Positions 52,356-59,922 of a stretch of 59,922 nt of DNA are shown one piece after another (the stretch's first letter is position 1; the number at the start of each line of letters is the position of its first letter). Position numbers and translations under genes: made by a program. Where the stretch lies: assembly GCF_024519725.1 (NCBI RefSeq), contig NZ_JALJRK010000035.1, positions 1 through 59,922 of the forward strand, given 5' to 3'. Source of the DNA: Microvirga sp. Mcv34. GTDB lineage: Bacteria; Pseudomonadota; Alphaproteobacteria; Rhizobiales; Beijerinckiaceae. The notes under the pieces are model-generated. The model made no database searches and was not told the DNA's origin. It saw only the letters and a program-made list of their open reading frames with translations.

Positions 52356-52808
52356 GTGAACAAAGCTCTCAAGCTTCCGCATGACGGATTGGTTCTCGTC
52401 AGTGATGGCAGGAAGGCCCTTTTCCTGAAGAACAAGGGCGACGAAGTTTATCCGAATCTCCAGGTGGAGCGCGTCCTGGAAGCCCCGGACAATCTGCCGA
52501 CCCATCTCCAAGGCACGGACAAGCAGGGTCGGACCTGGATGAACGGTCAACGCAGCGCGGTCGAGCAGGTCGATTGGCACGATCTCGCCGAACGGAAATT
52601 CGCCGGCGAAGTGGCCGAGGAGGTCAATGCGGCCTGCTCCGGCGGTAAGGTGAAGCACATCATCGTGGCCGCGCCTCCCCGTACCCTCGCCGAACTGCGC
52701 ACTCACTTTTCCGATGCGGTGAAGCAGCGGATCCTGGCCGAGGTGAACAAGGACCTCACGAAGCACCCGGTCTACGAGATCGAGCAGCACCTGGTGGCGA
52801 GCACCTGA
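52356..52808 (+). CDS. Host attachment protein family (PF10116-like)
   Basis: A 150-residue cytoplasmic protein. VLVSDGRKALFLKNKGDEVY at the N-terminus, then HDLAERKFAGEVAEEVNAAC, KHIIVAAPPRTLAELRTHF and AEVNKDLTKHPVYEIEQHL match the host-attachment family, named from an Agrobacterium gene. The fold is thought to resemble translation-release-factor-like domains; the actual role is unclear. GTG 52356 is favoured because AAGGAG lies 7-12 bases before it; ATG 52350 is too close. Confidence 0.85.
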   Translation: MNKALKLPHDGLVLVSDGRKALFLKNKGDEVYPNLQVERVLEAPDNLPTHLQGTDKQGRTWMNGQRSAVEQVDWHDLAERKFAGEVAEEVNAACSGGKVKHIIVAAPPRTLAELRTHFSDAVKQRILAEVNKDLTKHPVYEIEQHLVAST

Positions 52809-52823
52809 ATCGTCAGCAGGCGC

Positions 52824-53021
52824 TCAGCGATCCCATTTGATGTTGAGGACGCTCGTGACGAGCCGGTCGACGAGGATTGGCGCGTCGGCCGCCATGCGCT
52901 CGATCCCCATCACGGCTTGGCGCGTCATGCGCCCGTCCAGGAACGCGTAGTCCATCACGATCGCGGTGACGAGCGCGATCGCGGTCTTGAAGATGCGGGC
53001 GGCGAGGTCGGACCACGTCAT
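52824..53021 (-). CDS. Small protein downstream of iolB
   Basis: A 65-residue frame, 13 bases after the iolB stop on the same strand. It has one hydrophobic segment (IFKTAIALVTAIVMDYAFLD) and a second amphipathic stretch (IERMAADAPILVDRLVTSVL). It might be a small membrane protein at the end of the inositol operon. No family recognised, and the ribosome-binding site is weak. Confidence 0.45.
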   Translation of the reverse strand: MTWSDLAARIFKTAIALVTAIVMDYAFLDGRMTRQAVMGIERMAADAPILVDRLVTSVLNIKWDR

Positions 53022-53034
53022 AGGGACAGCAGGA

Positions 53035-53838
53035 TCAAGCTTTCGCCAGCATCCATTCATGATCCGGATCGTTGTGGAACTTCCAGATCCGCTTCGGGCC
53101 CGCCATCACGTTCAGGTAATAGAGGTCGTAGCCGTGGGGCGCGCCGACGGGATGGTAGCCTTTTGGCACCAGCACCACGTCGCCGTCGCTGGCGGCCAGC
53201 GTCTCGTCGAGGGAGCGGTCGTCCGTGTAGACCCGCTGGAGCGCGAAGCCCGAGGGTGGATTGAGCCGGTGGTAATAGGTCTCCTCCAGCAGCGACTCGT
53301 TCGGCAGCATGTCCCGGTCATGCTTGTGCGGCGGATAGCTCGACCAATGGCCTGACGGCGTGATGACCTCGACCACGAGCAGGCTTTCGGCCGGCTCCGT
53401 TTCCGGCAGGATGTTGCGCACATGGCGCGTGTTGGTGCCCTGGCCGCGGGTCTCCTGGCCGACCTGGTCGGGCCCGATCACACGCGCCGGGAGCTTGCCC
53501 TCGGCCGGAGCGGTGCAGACGGCGATTTCGCAATCGGTCTGCGCCTCCAGGGACCATTCGGAGCGGGCGGGCGCGTAGAGGGACCACGGGTCCGCCTCGA
53601 ACGGCGAACTGCGTCCGCCGATCACGCCGAAATCCTGGCCCGAGGCCGCCACGCGCGCCTTGCCGGAGAGGAGCACGATGCAAGCCTCCCGGTTCTCCGT
53701 CCGCTGCTTCAGGGACTGCCCGCTTTTGAGCCGGTAGACCTCGAAACCCACATAGGTCCAGCCGGCCGTTTCCGGCGTGATGGCGTGGATGCGCCCAGTC
53801 TGATCGGGCTTCGACGGTTTGACGAGAAGCTTCGACAT
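53035..53838 (-). CDS. iolB: 5-deoxy-glucuronate isomerase
   Basis: A 267-residue bicupin enzyme. WTYVGFEVYRLKSGQSLKQR, VEVITPSGHWSSYPPHKHDR (metal-binding H-x-H), and GDVVLVPKGYHPVGAPHGYD are IolB hallmarks. It isomerises 5-deoxy-D-glucuronate to 2-deoxy-5-keto-D-gluconate in myo-inositol breakdown. It follows iolE by 12 bases in the operon. Confidence 0.95.
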   Translation of the reverse strand: MSKLLVKPSKPDQTGRIHAITPETAGWTYVGFEVYRLKSGQSLKQRTENREACIVLLSGKARVAASGQDFGVIGGRSSPFEADPWSLYAPARSEWSLEAQTDCEIAVCTAPAEGKLPARVIGPDQVGQETRGQGTNTRHVRNILPETEPAESLLVVEVITPSGHWSSYPPHKHDRDMLPNESLLEETYYHRLNPPSGFALQRVYTDDRSLDETLAASDGDVVLVPKGYHPVGAPHGYDLYYLNVMAGPKRIWKFHNDPDHEWMLAKA

Positions 53839-53850
53839 CGCACAGGCTCC

Positions 53851-54735
53851 TTAACGCAGGCCGGCTTCCTTGAGATACCGGGTGAGGTTGGCATAGCCCA
53901 TCTTGGCATAGGTGAGCGGATGGGCCTTCTTTGGGTCCTGCTCCGCCTCGATCACCACCCAGCCGCTGTAGCCCGGCAGTTCCTTGAACACGGAGACGAA
54001 ATCCACCATGCCGTCGCCCGGCACCGTGTAGACGCCCTCGATGACGGAATCGAGGAAGCTCCAGTTCTCCGCCTTAGATTTCTCCATCACGGCCTTGCGC
54101 ACGTCCTTCGTATGCACGTGGCTGATCCGATCGCGATAGCGGCGGGCGAGGGCTGCGGGATCGGCGCCGCCCCAGGTGGCGTGGCCGGTATCGAGCAGGA
54201 GATGAACGGTCTCACCCGTGGAGCGCATGAAGGCGTCGATATCGGCCCCCGATTCCACGATGGTGCCCATGTGGTGATGATACACCACGCGCACGCCCTC
54301 CTGGAGCGTTCGCTCGGCCACCTGCGTGATGCGGCGGCCGAACTCGGCCCAGTCGCCGTCCTTCATCACGGGACGTTGCGAAAGGGGCTTGGAGCGGTCG
54401 CCGTGAATGGCGTTCGACGTCTCGGCGAAGACGAGGACGTTCGAGCCCATGGCCTTCAGCAGGTCGAGATGCGGCCGCAGGGCCTGCATCTCCGCATCCG
54501 CGTCGCGTTTCAACAATTCGGCGGAATACCAGCCCGACACGCAGGCCAGCCCGAAGGGCGCCAGCGCCTTTTTAAGCGCTTCCGGCTCGCGCGGAAACTT
54601 GTTGCCGAGCTCCATGCCCTCGAAGCCCACTTCCTTGGCCTCGGCCAGGCAGACCTCCAGCGGCGTCTCGCCGCCGAGTTCGAGCATGTCGTCGTTGGAC
54701 CAGCCGATGGGATTGGCCCCGATGCGGATCGTCAT
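53851..54735 (-). CDS. iolE: Inosose dehydratase (myo-inosose-2 dehydratase)
   Basis: A 294-residue TIM-barrel enzyme of the xylose-isomerase-like family. It opens IRIGANPIGWSNDD, typical of IolE. VVYHHHMGTIVESGADIDAF, LLLDTGHATWGGADP and ISHVHTKDVRKAVMEKSK supply metal and substrate contacts. It dehydrates scyllo-inosose (2-keto-myo-inositol) to the trione. It lies between iolD and iolB. Confidence 0.95.
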   Translation of the reverse strand: MTIRIGANPIGWSNDDMLELGGETPLEVCLAEAKEVGFEGMELGNKFPREPEALKKALAPFGLACVSGWYSAELLKRDADAEMQALRPHLDLLKAMGSNVLVFAETSNAIHGDRSKPLSQRPVMKDGDWAEFGRRITQVAERTLQEGVRVVYHHHMGTIVESGADIDAFMRSTGETVHLLLDTGHATWGGADPAALARRYRDRISHVHTKDVRKAVMEKSKAENWSFLDSVIEGVYTVPGDGMVDFVSVFKELPGYSGWVVIEAEQDPKKAHPLTYAKMGYANLTRYLKEAGLR

Positions 54736-54757
54736 GGTGTTGTTCCTTCTGTCCTGA

Positions 54758-56605
54758 TCAATCGCCCACGCGCTGCGCGGCGAGGGCGGTTTCGTAATCC
54801 TTGCGGGCGGTCTTCACCTGCTCGCGCGTCGAGACTTCCGGCACCGCCACGTCCCACCAATGGCCGCCCGCATCGGTCGAGGCGAGAGGATCGGTATCGA
54901 TGACGATGACGGTGCTGCGCTCGGCGCTGCGTGCCTTCCGCAGCGCATCCTCGAGCTCAGCGATGCTCTTCACCTTCATGGATTGCGCGCCGAGGCTCGC
55001 CGCATGGGCGGCGAAGTCGATGTCGGGCAACGTCACGTGGTTGGTGTGCTGCAGCAGGTTGTTGAAGCTCTCGCCTCCGGTGGCGCGCTGCAGGCGGTTG
55101 ATGCAGCCATAGCCGCGGTTGTCGAGGAGCACGACCGTGAGCTTTTGGCCAAGCATCACGGAGCTGGCGAGTTCCGAATTCATCATGAGGTAGGAGCCGT
55201 CGCCCACCATCACGATCACTTCACGGGACGGATCGGCCATCTTCACGCCGAGGCCGCCCGCGATCTCGTATCCCATGCAGGAATAGCCGTATTCCATATG
55301 GTAGCCAAGCGCCGCGCTCGCCTTCCAATGCTTGTGCAGCTCGCCCGGCAGGCCGCCGGCCGCGCAGACCACCACGTCGGTGGGCGAGGAGGTGCGCTGC
55401 ACCGCGCCGATCACCTGCGCGTCGGAGGGAAGCTCCGCGTTGGTCGGGTCCGTGTAGCGCGCGGCGGTCTCTGCCCAGCGCGACTTCTCATCCCGCGCCT
55501 TCGCCGTCCAGGCTTCCGGGGCTTTCCAGGCGCCGAGCGCGCGGCTCAGTTCCTCGAGGCCGACACGGGCATCCGCCACAAGCGGAACCGCGTTGTGCTT
55601 GGCGGCATCGAAGGTCTGCACGTTGAGGCCGACGATGCGCCGGTCCGGATTCTTGAACAGGGCCCAGGAGCCGGTGGTGAAATCCTGCAGGCGCGTTCCC
55701 ACGGCGATCACCACGTCGGCCTCTTCGGCGAAGGCGTTGGCGGCGCCCGTGCCGGTGACGCCCACGGCGCCGAGGCAGGCCGCGTGATCGTGGGGCAGGC
55801 TCGACTTGCCGGCCTGCGTTTCTCCCACGGAGAGGCCGTGCTTTTCTGCGAAAACGGCCAGGGCCTTTTCCGCTTCCGAATAGAGCACACCGCCGCCCGC
55901 GACGATGAAGGGCTTCTTCGCCTTGCGGATGAGGTCTGCCGCCTGCGCGAGTTCCGTCTCGTCCGGACGGATGCGGCGCGAGGTCCAGAGCTTTTCCGCA
56001 AAGAAGCTCTCGGGATAATCGTAGGCCTCGGCCTGTGTGTCCTGGCAGAGCGCGAGCGTTACCGGACCGCATTCGGCGGGATCTGTGAGGACTGTCATGG
56101 CGCGCTGGAGCGCCGGGATGATCTGCTCGGGCCGCATGATGCGGTCGAAATAGCGGGAGACGGGCCGGAAGCAGTCGTTCGCCGAGACCGTGCCGTCGGA
56201 AAAGCTCTCGATCTGCTGCAGCACCGGATCGGGCCTGCGGTTGGCGAAGACGTCGCCGGGGAGAAGCAGCACGGGCAGGCGGTTCACATGGGCCACGGCG
56301 GCAGCCGTCACCATGTTGGTGGCGCCAGGGCCGATGGAGGTGGTGCAGGCCATCATGCGCCGCCGTCGCGAGGCCTTAGCGAAGGCGATGGCCGCATGGG
56401 CCATGCCCTGCTCGTTATGGGCGCGGTAGGTCGGCAGCTGGTCGCGCACGCCGTGCAGGGCCTCGCCCATGCCGGCCACGTTGCCATGGCCGAAGATGGC
56501 CCACACGCCGCCGAAGAGCGGCAGGATTTTTCCGTCGATCTCCGTCTTCTGTGCCGTCAGGAAGCGGGCGACGGCTTGCGCCATGGTCAGCCGGATCGTG
56601 CTCAT
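54758..56605 (-). CDS. iolD: 3D-trihydroxycyclohexane-1,2-dione acylhydrolase
   Basis: A 615-residue thiamine-diphosphate enzyme. The N-terminal Pyr domain has AHNEQGMAHAAIAFAKASRR (activating Glu). The C-terminal PP domain has the ThDP motif MVGDGSYLMMNSELA with VVLLDNRGYGCINRLQ. It cleaves the cyclohexane ring to 5-deoxy-D-glucuronate, the ring-opening step of inositol breakdown. It lies 22 bases before iolE. Confidence 0.95.
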   Translation of the reverse strand: MSTIRLTMAQAVARFLTAQKTEIDGKILPLFGGVWAIFGHGNVAGMGEALHGVRDQLPTYRAHNEQGMAHAAIAFAKASRRRRMMACTTSIGPGATNMVTAAAVAHVNRLPVLLLPGDVFANRRPDPVLQQIESFSDGTVSANDCFRPVSRYFDRIMRPEQIIPALQRAMTVLTDPAECGPVTLALCQDTQAEAYDYPESFFAEKLWTSRRIRPDETELAQAADLIRKAKKPFIVAGGGVLYSEAEKALAVFAEKHGLSVGETQAGKSSLPHDHAACLGAVGVTGTGAANAFAEEADVVIAVGTRLQDFTTGSWALFKNPDRRIVGLNVQTFDAAKHNAVPLVADARVGLEELSRALGAWKAPEAWTAKARDEKSRWAETAARYTDPTNAELPSDAQVIGAVQRTSSPTDVVVCAAGGLPGELHKHWKASAALGYHMEYGYSCMGYEIAGGLGVKMADPSREVIVMVGDGSYLMMNSELASSVMLGQKLTVVLLDNRGYGCINRLQRATGGESFNNLLQHTNHVTLPDIDFAAHAASLGAQSMKVKSIAELEDALRKARSAERSTVIVIDTDPLASTDAGGHWWDVAVPEVSTREQVKTARKDYETALAAQRVGD

Positions 56606-56654
56606 GCGTGTTCCTCTTCGAAGGGCGTCGCAGCGTGTTCAGGTTTTCGGCTTC

Positions 56655-56693
56655 ATGAAAAGAGGGCGCAGCCTTTCACAGGCTCCGCCCTTG
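56655..56693 (-). other. Hairpin at the iolC-iolD junction
   Basis: AGGGCG-AGCCT / AGGCT-CGCCCT arms overlap the 3' end of iolC. It has no T run; it could stabilise iolC mRNA or partially terminate before iolD. Confidence 0.4.
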
Positions 56694-58610
56694 GTATGAG
56701 GCGGCTTTCGAGCGGGCGGAGACCCGCTGCCAGGCATCGACGAGGCGCTGGAAGCGGCCCGCCATGTCTGCGATCGCGGCCTCGTCCGAGATCTCGCCTT
56801 TGAGCCAGCGCCGCGCGGCGTCGTTGAAGATCGTGCGGCCCACCGCGAAGCCCTTGACCTGCGGTTCGCTCGCGGCTGCCGCGAAGGCGGCTTCCAGCTC
56901 GTTCTCCGGCGCCTCGAGGCCGAGCAGCACGATGCCGCGGCAATAGGGGTCGTTCTGCGCGATCACATTGCCGATGGCGTGCCAGGCGGCTTCATCCCGC
57001 TGCGGTTCGAGCTTCCACCAATCGGGCTTGATGCCGAGATCGTAGAGGCGCTGCAGGATGCCCGCGACCGTGTTGGCCTGAAGCGGTCCGTGCTTGCCGG
57101 CGATGATCTCCACCAGCAGTTCTCGGCCGATGCGGCGCGCGGCGTCGTGCAGGCGCAGCAGGTCGCGCTCCTGGCGCTCCTTCAGCTCCGGCGGATCGTC
57201 CGGATGGTAGAAGCACAGGCACTTGATGGTATGGCCGACCGGCCATTCCACCAGCTTGGCGCCGAGCGAGCCGCCGCCTTCGAAATCGAGCGGGCGCGAA
57301 CCCGGCAACTCCACGGGGCGGCCGATCCAGAACGGATGATCGGCGGCGCGGAACAGAGCTTCCCGGCCGAAGGTGCCGTCGATCAGCATGCCGAAGCCGG
57401 GACGTCCCTCCGCCACGCGGGCCGCCGCCTGGACGGCGAGCACCTTGAAATCGGGGATGCGCTCGACCGGAGCGCCGACCTCCTTCGCCATCGCTTCCAG
57501 CTGCATGCGGTGGTCGATGGCGAGCGCCATGAGCGTGTCGGATTGCGGCCTGCGCGTCGTCGCCCAGTGGATGTGGTTGATGTCCTCGTCGAAGCGCAGG
57601 GCCTTATGGCGGCTGCCGGTCTTCAGGAAATGCTGCAGCTCCGGGAAGGTCGGGATCTCGGGCGAGCAGAGCAGGCGCGAGACCGCGAAGGCGCCGCTCG
57701 CATTGGCATAGGCGCAGCAGGTTTCGAGCTCTTCGCCCTTGAGCCATCCGCGCAGGAAGCCGGACAGGAACGCATCGCCCGCTCCCAGCACGTTGTAGAC
57801 CTCGACCGGGAAGCCGGGCCCCTTCACGCCGTCGTCCAGGGAATCCGGAATGGCGCCGGGAAACACCACGCAGCCCATGGGGCCGCGCTTGCACACGATG
57901 GTGGCCGTCGAGATGGCCCGGATGGCCCGGATGGCAGCCAGCGTGTCCTCGGACCCGCCGGCGATGTGCAGTTCCTCCTCCGTGCCGACGACGAGGTCGC
58001 ATTCGGCCAGGATGGGTTTGAGATGCTCGGTCACGGCATCGGAGCGCACGTAGCGCGATTCGCCCGCGCCATGCCCGAGAAGGCCCCAGAGGTTCGGGCG
58101 GTAATCCACGTCGAGCACCACCTTGCGGCCGTTCGCCTTGGCGATGCGGATCGCTTTCTTCTGCGCGGCGGCGGTTGTTTCACGTGAAAAATGCGTGCCC
58201 GTCACCACGATGGCGGCGGCGGATGCGATGAAGTCTTCGTCGATGTCGCTCTCATGGAGCGCCATGTCGGCGCAGTTGTCGCGATAGAAGATCAGCGGGA
58301 AGGAATCCTCGTCCCTCACGCCGAGGATCACGAGGGCGGTCAGGCGCTCCCGGTCGGTGACGATTCCTTCAGTGGCGACGCCCTCGCGCTCCATCTGCTC
58401 GCGGATGAAGCGGCCCATGGCCTCGTCGCCCACGCGGGTCACGAGGCCCGATTTCAGGCCGAGCCGCGCCGTGCCGATAGCGATGTTGGCAGGGCATCCG
58501 CCGACGGCCTTGGAGAAGGACGCCATGTCCTCCAGCCGCCCGCCCACCTGCTGGCCGTAGAGATCGACCGAGGCGCGGCCAATGGTGATCACATCCAGGG
58601 CTGGCTTCAT
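56676..58610 (-). CDS. iolC: Bifunctional IolC: 5-dehydro-2-deoxygluconokinase with DUF2090 aldolase-like domain
   Basis: A 644-residue fusion. Residues 1 to about 325 form a PfkB kinase (ITIGRASVDLYGQQVGGRLE, then VYNVLGAGDAFLSGFLRGW with the G-A-G-D catalytic base). Residues about 335-640 form the DUF2090 domain (HIHWATTRRPQSDTLMALAI, DHRMQLEAMAKEVGAPVERI), found fused to IolC in many Hyphomicrobiales and thought to act as the 2-deoxy-5-keto-6-phosphogluconate aldolase (IolJ step). No separate iolJ is visible. First gene of the minus-strand operon, divergent from iolG. Confidence 0.93.
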   Translation of the reverse strand: MKPALDVITIGRASVDLYGQQVGGRLEDMASFSKAVGGCPANIAIGTARLGLKSGLVTRVGDEAMGRFIREQMEREGVATEGIVTDRERLTALVILGVRDEDSFPLIFYRDNCADMALHESDIDEDFIASAAAIVVTGTHFSRETTAAAQKKAIRIAKANGRKVVLDVDYRPNLWGLLGHGAGESRYVRSDAVTEHLKPILAECDLVVGTEEELHIAGGSEDTLAAIRAIRAISTATIVCKRGPMGCVVFPGAIPDSLDDGVKGPGFPVEVYNVLGAGDAFLSGFLRGWLKGEELETCCAYANASGAFAVSRLLCSPEIPTFPELQHFLKTGSRHKALRFDEDINHIHWATTRRPQSDTLMALAIDHRMQLEAMAKEVGAPVERIPDFKVLAVQAAARVAEGRPGFGMLIDGTFGREALFRAADHPFWIGRPVELPGSRPLDFEGGGSLGAKLVEWPVGHTIKCLCFYHPDDPPELKERQERDLLRLHDAARRIGRELLVEIIAGKHGPLQANTVAGILQRLYDLGIKPDWWKLEPQRDEAAWHAIGNVIAQNDPYCRGIVLLGLEAPENELEAAFAAAASEPQVKGFAVGRTIFNDAARRWLKGEISDEAAIADMAGRFQRLVDAWQRVSARSKAASYQGRSL

Positions 58611-58756
58611 GCTATTCCTCCCGCTCCCGGCCGAGTAAACCGTCTGCGAGCCGCGCTTTCGGCTCTTGCTGTTATGGAACGTTTATTCTATTAGCAACAT
58701 ATGATGGAATTTCAATTCCAAATTTGCCGTGAGCCGGCAAAGGACCAGGGGGAAAC
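58611..58756. promoter_or_regulatory. Divergent iolC/iolG control region with two IolR-type sites
   Basis: AT-rich. Contains GGAATTTCAATTCC (58706-58719), a perfect GGAA-N6-TTCC, and GGAACGTTTATTCT (58676-58689), which differs in the last base only. The two sites are spaced by exactly 30 bases, about three helical turns. GGAA-N6-TTCC is the motif described for the RpiR-type repressor IolR in Sinorhizobium. No iolR gene lies in the window. Confidence 0.75.
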
Positions 58757-59746
58757 ATGATCCGAATCGCTGTTCTGGGCGCCGGTCGCATCGGTCGCAT
58801 CCATGGGCGCAACGCCGCCAGCCATCCCGATGCCCGCCTCGTGGCGGTGGCCGATCCGCATGCGCCCGCCGCGCAGGAGCTGGCGGCCGCGACGGGGGCC
58901 GAGGTCGCGGCGCTGGACGAGATCGTCGAGCGCTCCGATGTGGACGCCATTCTCATCTGCACGCCGACCACGACCCATGCCGATCTCATCGAGCGCGGGG
59001 CCCGCGCCGGCAAGGCGGTTTTCTGCGAGAAGCCCGTGGATCTGTCGAGCGAACGCATCGAGACCTGCCTCGCCACGGTTGAGAAGGCCGGCACGCCCCT
59101 GATGATCGGCTTCAATCGCCGCTTCGATCCGAACTTCGCGGCCCTGCGCCGCCGGCTCGCCGATGGGGAAGTGGGCGAGGTGGAGCTCGTGACGATCCTG
59201 TCGCGCGATCCCGGCCCGCCGCCCGTGAGCTACATCGCCACCTCCGGCGGCCTGTTTCGGGACATGATGATCCACGATCTCGACATGGCCCGCTTCCTGC
59301 TGCTGGGCGACGAGCCCGCGGAGGTGCACGCGGTCGGCTCGTCCCTGGTCGACCCGGCCATCGGCCAGGCCGGCGACGTGGACACGGCCGCCGTGATGCT
59401 GAAGACCGCCAAGGGCAGGATCGTGCAGATCTCCAATTCCCGGCGCGCCACCTATGGCTACGACCAGCGCGTCGAGGTCCATGGCTCCAAGGGCATGATC
59501 CGCGCCGGCAACATCCACCGCACGACGGTCGAGGTGGCGAATGCCGCCGGCGTCACGGCCGACCCGGTGCAGGACTTCTTCCTGGAGCGCTACGCGGATG
59601 CCTATCGCGACGAGCTGACCACGTTCCTGAACGCCGTCCGCGACGGCAAGCCGTGCAACCCCACGGGCCGCGACGGCCTCATGGCGCAGCGTCTGGCCGA
59701 TGCCGCCACCGAATCAGCGCAGAGCGGAAAGCCGGTGCGGCTGTAA
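58757..59746 (+). CDS. iolG: Inositol 2-dehydrogenase
   Basis: A 329-residue Gfo/Idh/MocA oxidoreductase. The Rossmann motif is VLGAGRIGRIHGRN (G-x-G-x-x-G at residues 8-13), the catalytic Lys is in FCEKPVDLS (E-K-P), and the C-terminal domain has MMIHDLDMARFLLGDE-like IHDLDMARFLLLGDE. It oxidises myo-inositol to scyllo-inosose with NAD, the entry step. GGGGGAAAC precedes the ATG. Transcribed away from iolCDEB. Confidence 0.95.
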   Translation: MIRIAVLGAGRIGRIHGRNAASHPDARLVAVADPHAPAAQELAAATGAEVAALDEIVERSDVDAILICTPTTTHADLIERGARAGKAVFCEKPVDLSSERIETCLATVEKAGTPLMIGFNRRFDPNFAALRRRLADGEVGEVELVTILSRDPGPPPVSYIATSGGLFRDMMIHDLDMARFLLLGDEPAEVHAVGSSLVDPAIGQAGDVDTAAVMLKTAKGRIVQISNSRRATYGYDQRVEVHGSKGMIRAGNIHRTTVEVANAAGVTADPVQDFFLERYADAYRDELTTFLNAVRDGKPCNPTGRDGLMAQRLADAATESAQSGKPVRL

Positions 59747-59753
59747 GTCTGCA

Positions 59754-59792
59754 CGTCATCGGCTCCCCGGATCGAGTCCGGGGAGGCCATGG
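59754..59792. repeat. Partial GTCAT palindromic repeat (type 1)
   Basis: CGTCATCGGCTCCCCGGATC then GAGTCCGGGGAGGCCATGG, matching one arm of the full elements at 9409-9515 and 24099-24208. It lies just after iolG. Confidence 0.6.
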
Positions 59793-59822
59793 CGCTGGTG
59801 CGGGTGGGGTGCTGATCCTTCA

Positions 59823-59922
59823 TGTCAAAGAGCCAGCACCTGTGGGCCCGCAGCTTGCGCTGCGAGCCTCATCGGTGGTCGAGGGTGGCGCGTCGGGCCG
59901 TCCGGCTCGCTGTGTAGGTTAA
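59823..59922 (-). other. Structured, boxA-bearing element (copy B), cut by the window end
   Basis: On the minus strand it reads CACACAGCGAGCCGG, then CGCCACCCTCGAC, then a hairpin GGCTCGCAGC-GCAA-GCTGCGGGCC (plus-strand 59845-59868), then GGTGCTGGCTCTTTGACA. The order and spacing follow copy A at 8667-8945, while the hairpin has a completely different sequence but the same position. Its promoter, if any, is outside the window. Confidence 0.45.

Noticed and set aside
1..59922. CRISPR array, prophage, integrative element or IS transposase
   Set aside because: No spaced direct repeats, no phage structural, integrase or transposase protein signatures were seen anywhere in the window.

Overview
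The window is a GC-rich, densely coded chromosomal segment of an alphaproteobacterium. I favour the Hyphomicrobiales, with a Microvirga/Methylobacterium-type organism as the best guess. The reasons are the OxyR-KatA pair, MinCDE, the rhizobial-style inositol cluster with GGAA-N6-TTCC operators, NhaD, OpgC, class III ADH with S-formylglutathione hydrolase, and dispersed palindromic repeats of a kind common in that order. I see no prophage, insertion sequence, CRISPR array or rRNA gene. There is one tRNA, tRNA-Arg(CCG).

Layout. 1-5.4 kb: the end of a sugar ABC-transporter ATPase, an L-2-hydroxyglutarate oxidase-like flavoprotein, an NhaD antiporter, a YafJ-type amidotransferase and a GST. 5.4-9.6 kb: a secreted RTX protein, a gene-poor stretch with a strong promoter followed by a structured boxA-bearing element, and a GNAT gene broken by two kinds of small repeat. 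9.6-18.4 kb: polA, then a ROK repressor divergent from a xylose-type uptake and oxidation operon (binding protein, permease, ATPase, aldose dehydrogenase). 18.4-24 kb: DUF2059, an AmpG-like MFS, SGNH hydrolase overlapping opgC, a lone SIR2-domain protein and NudK. 24-34 kb: the glutathione-dependent formaldehyde oxidation pair, an MBL hydrolase, katA/oxyR, a thiosulfate-permease-like gene divergent from a cysteine synthase, a TauE exporter, and a GNAT/XRE-cupin operon. 35-42.9 kb: a TAXI solute-binding protein with a Sel1/coiled-coil envelope protein, minCDE, two envelope proteins of unknown function and RlpA. 43-52.8 kb: MFS and DMT transporters (the DMT preceded by a leader peptide that contains a terminator hairpin), CspA, two coupled rRNA-modification genes, TerC, the tRNA and several small proteins. 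52.8-59.9 kb: myo-inositol catabolism iolCDEB divergent from iolG, then a second copy of the boxA element at the window edge.

The genes suggest an aerobe that oxidises xylose/aldoses and myo-inositol, handles formaldehyde and peroxide, and takes up reduced sulfur. The most unusual items are non-coding. One is the boxA-bearing element present twice without rRNA genes. Another is the leader-peptide/terminator arrangement before the DMT exporter. A third is the repeat-shredded GNAT gene. All functional calls rest on reading the sequence; no database search was possible.
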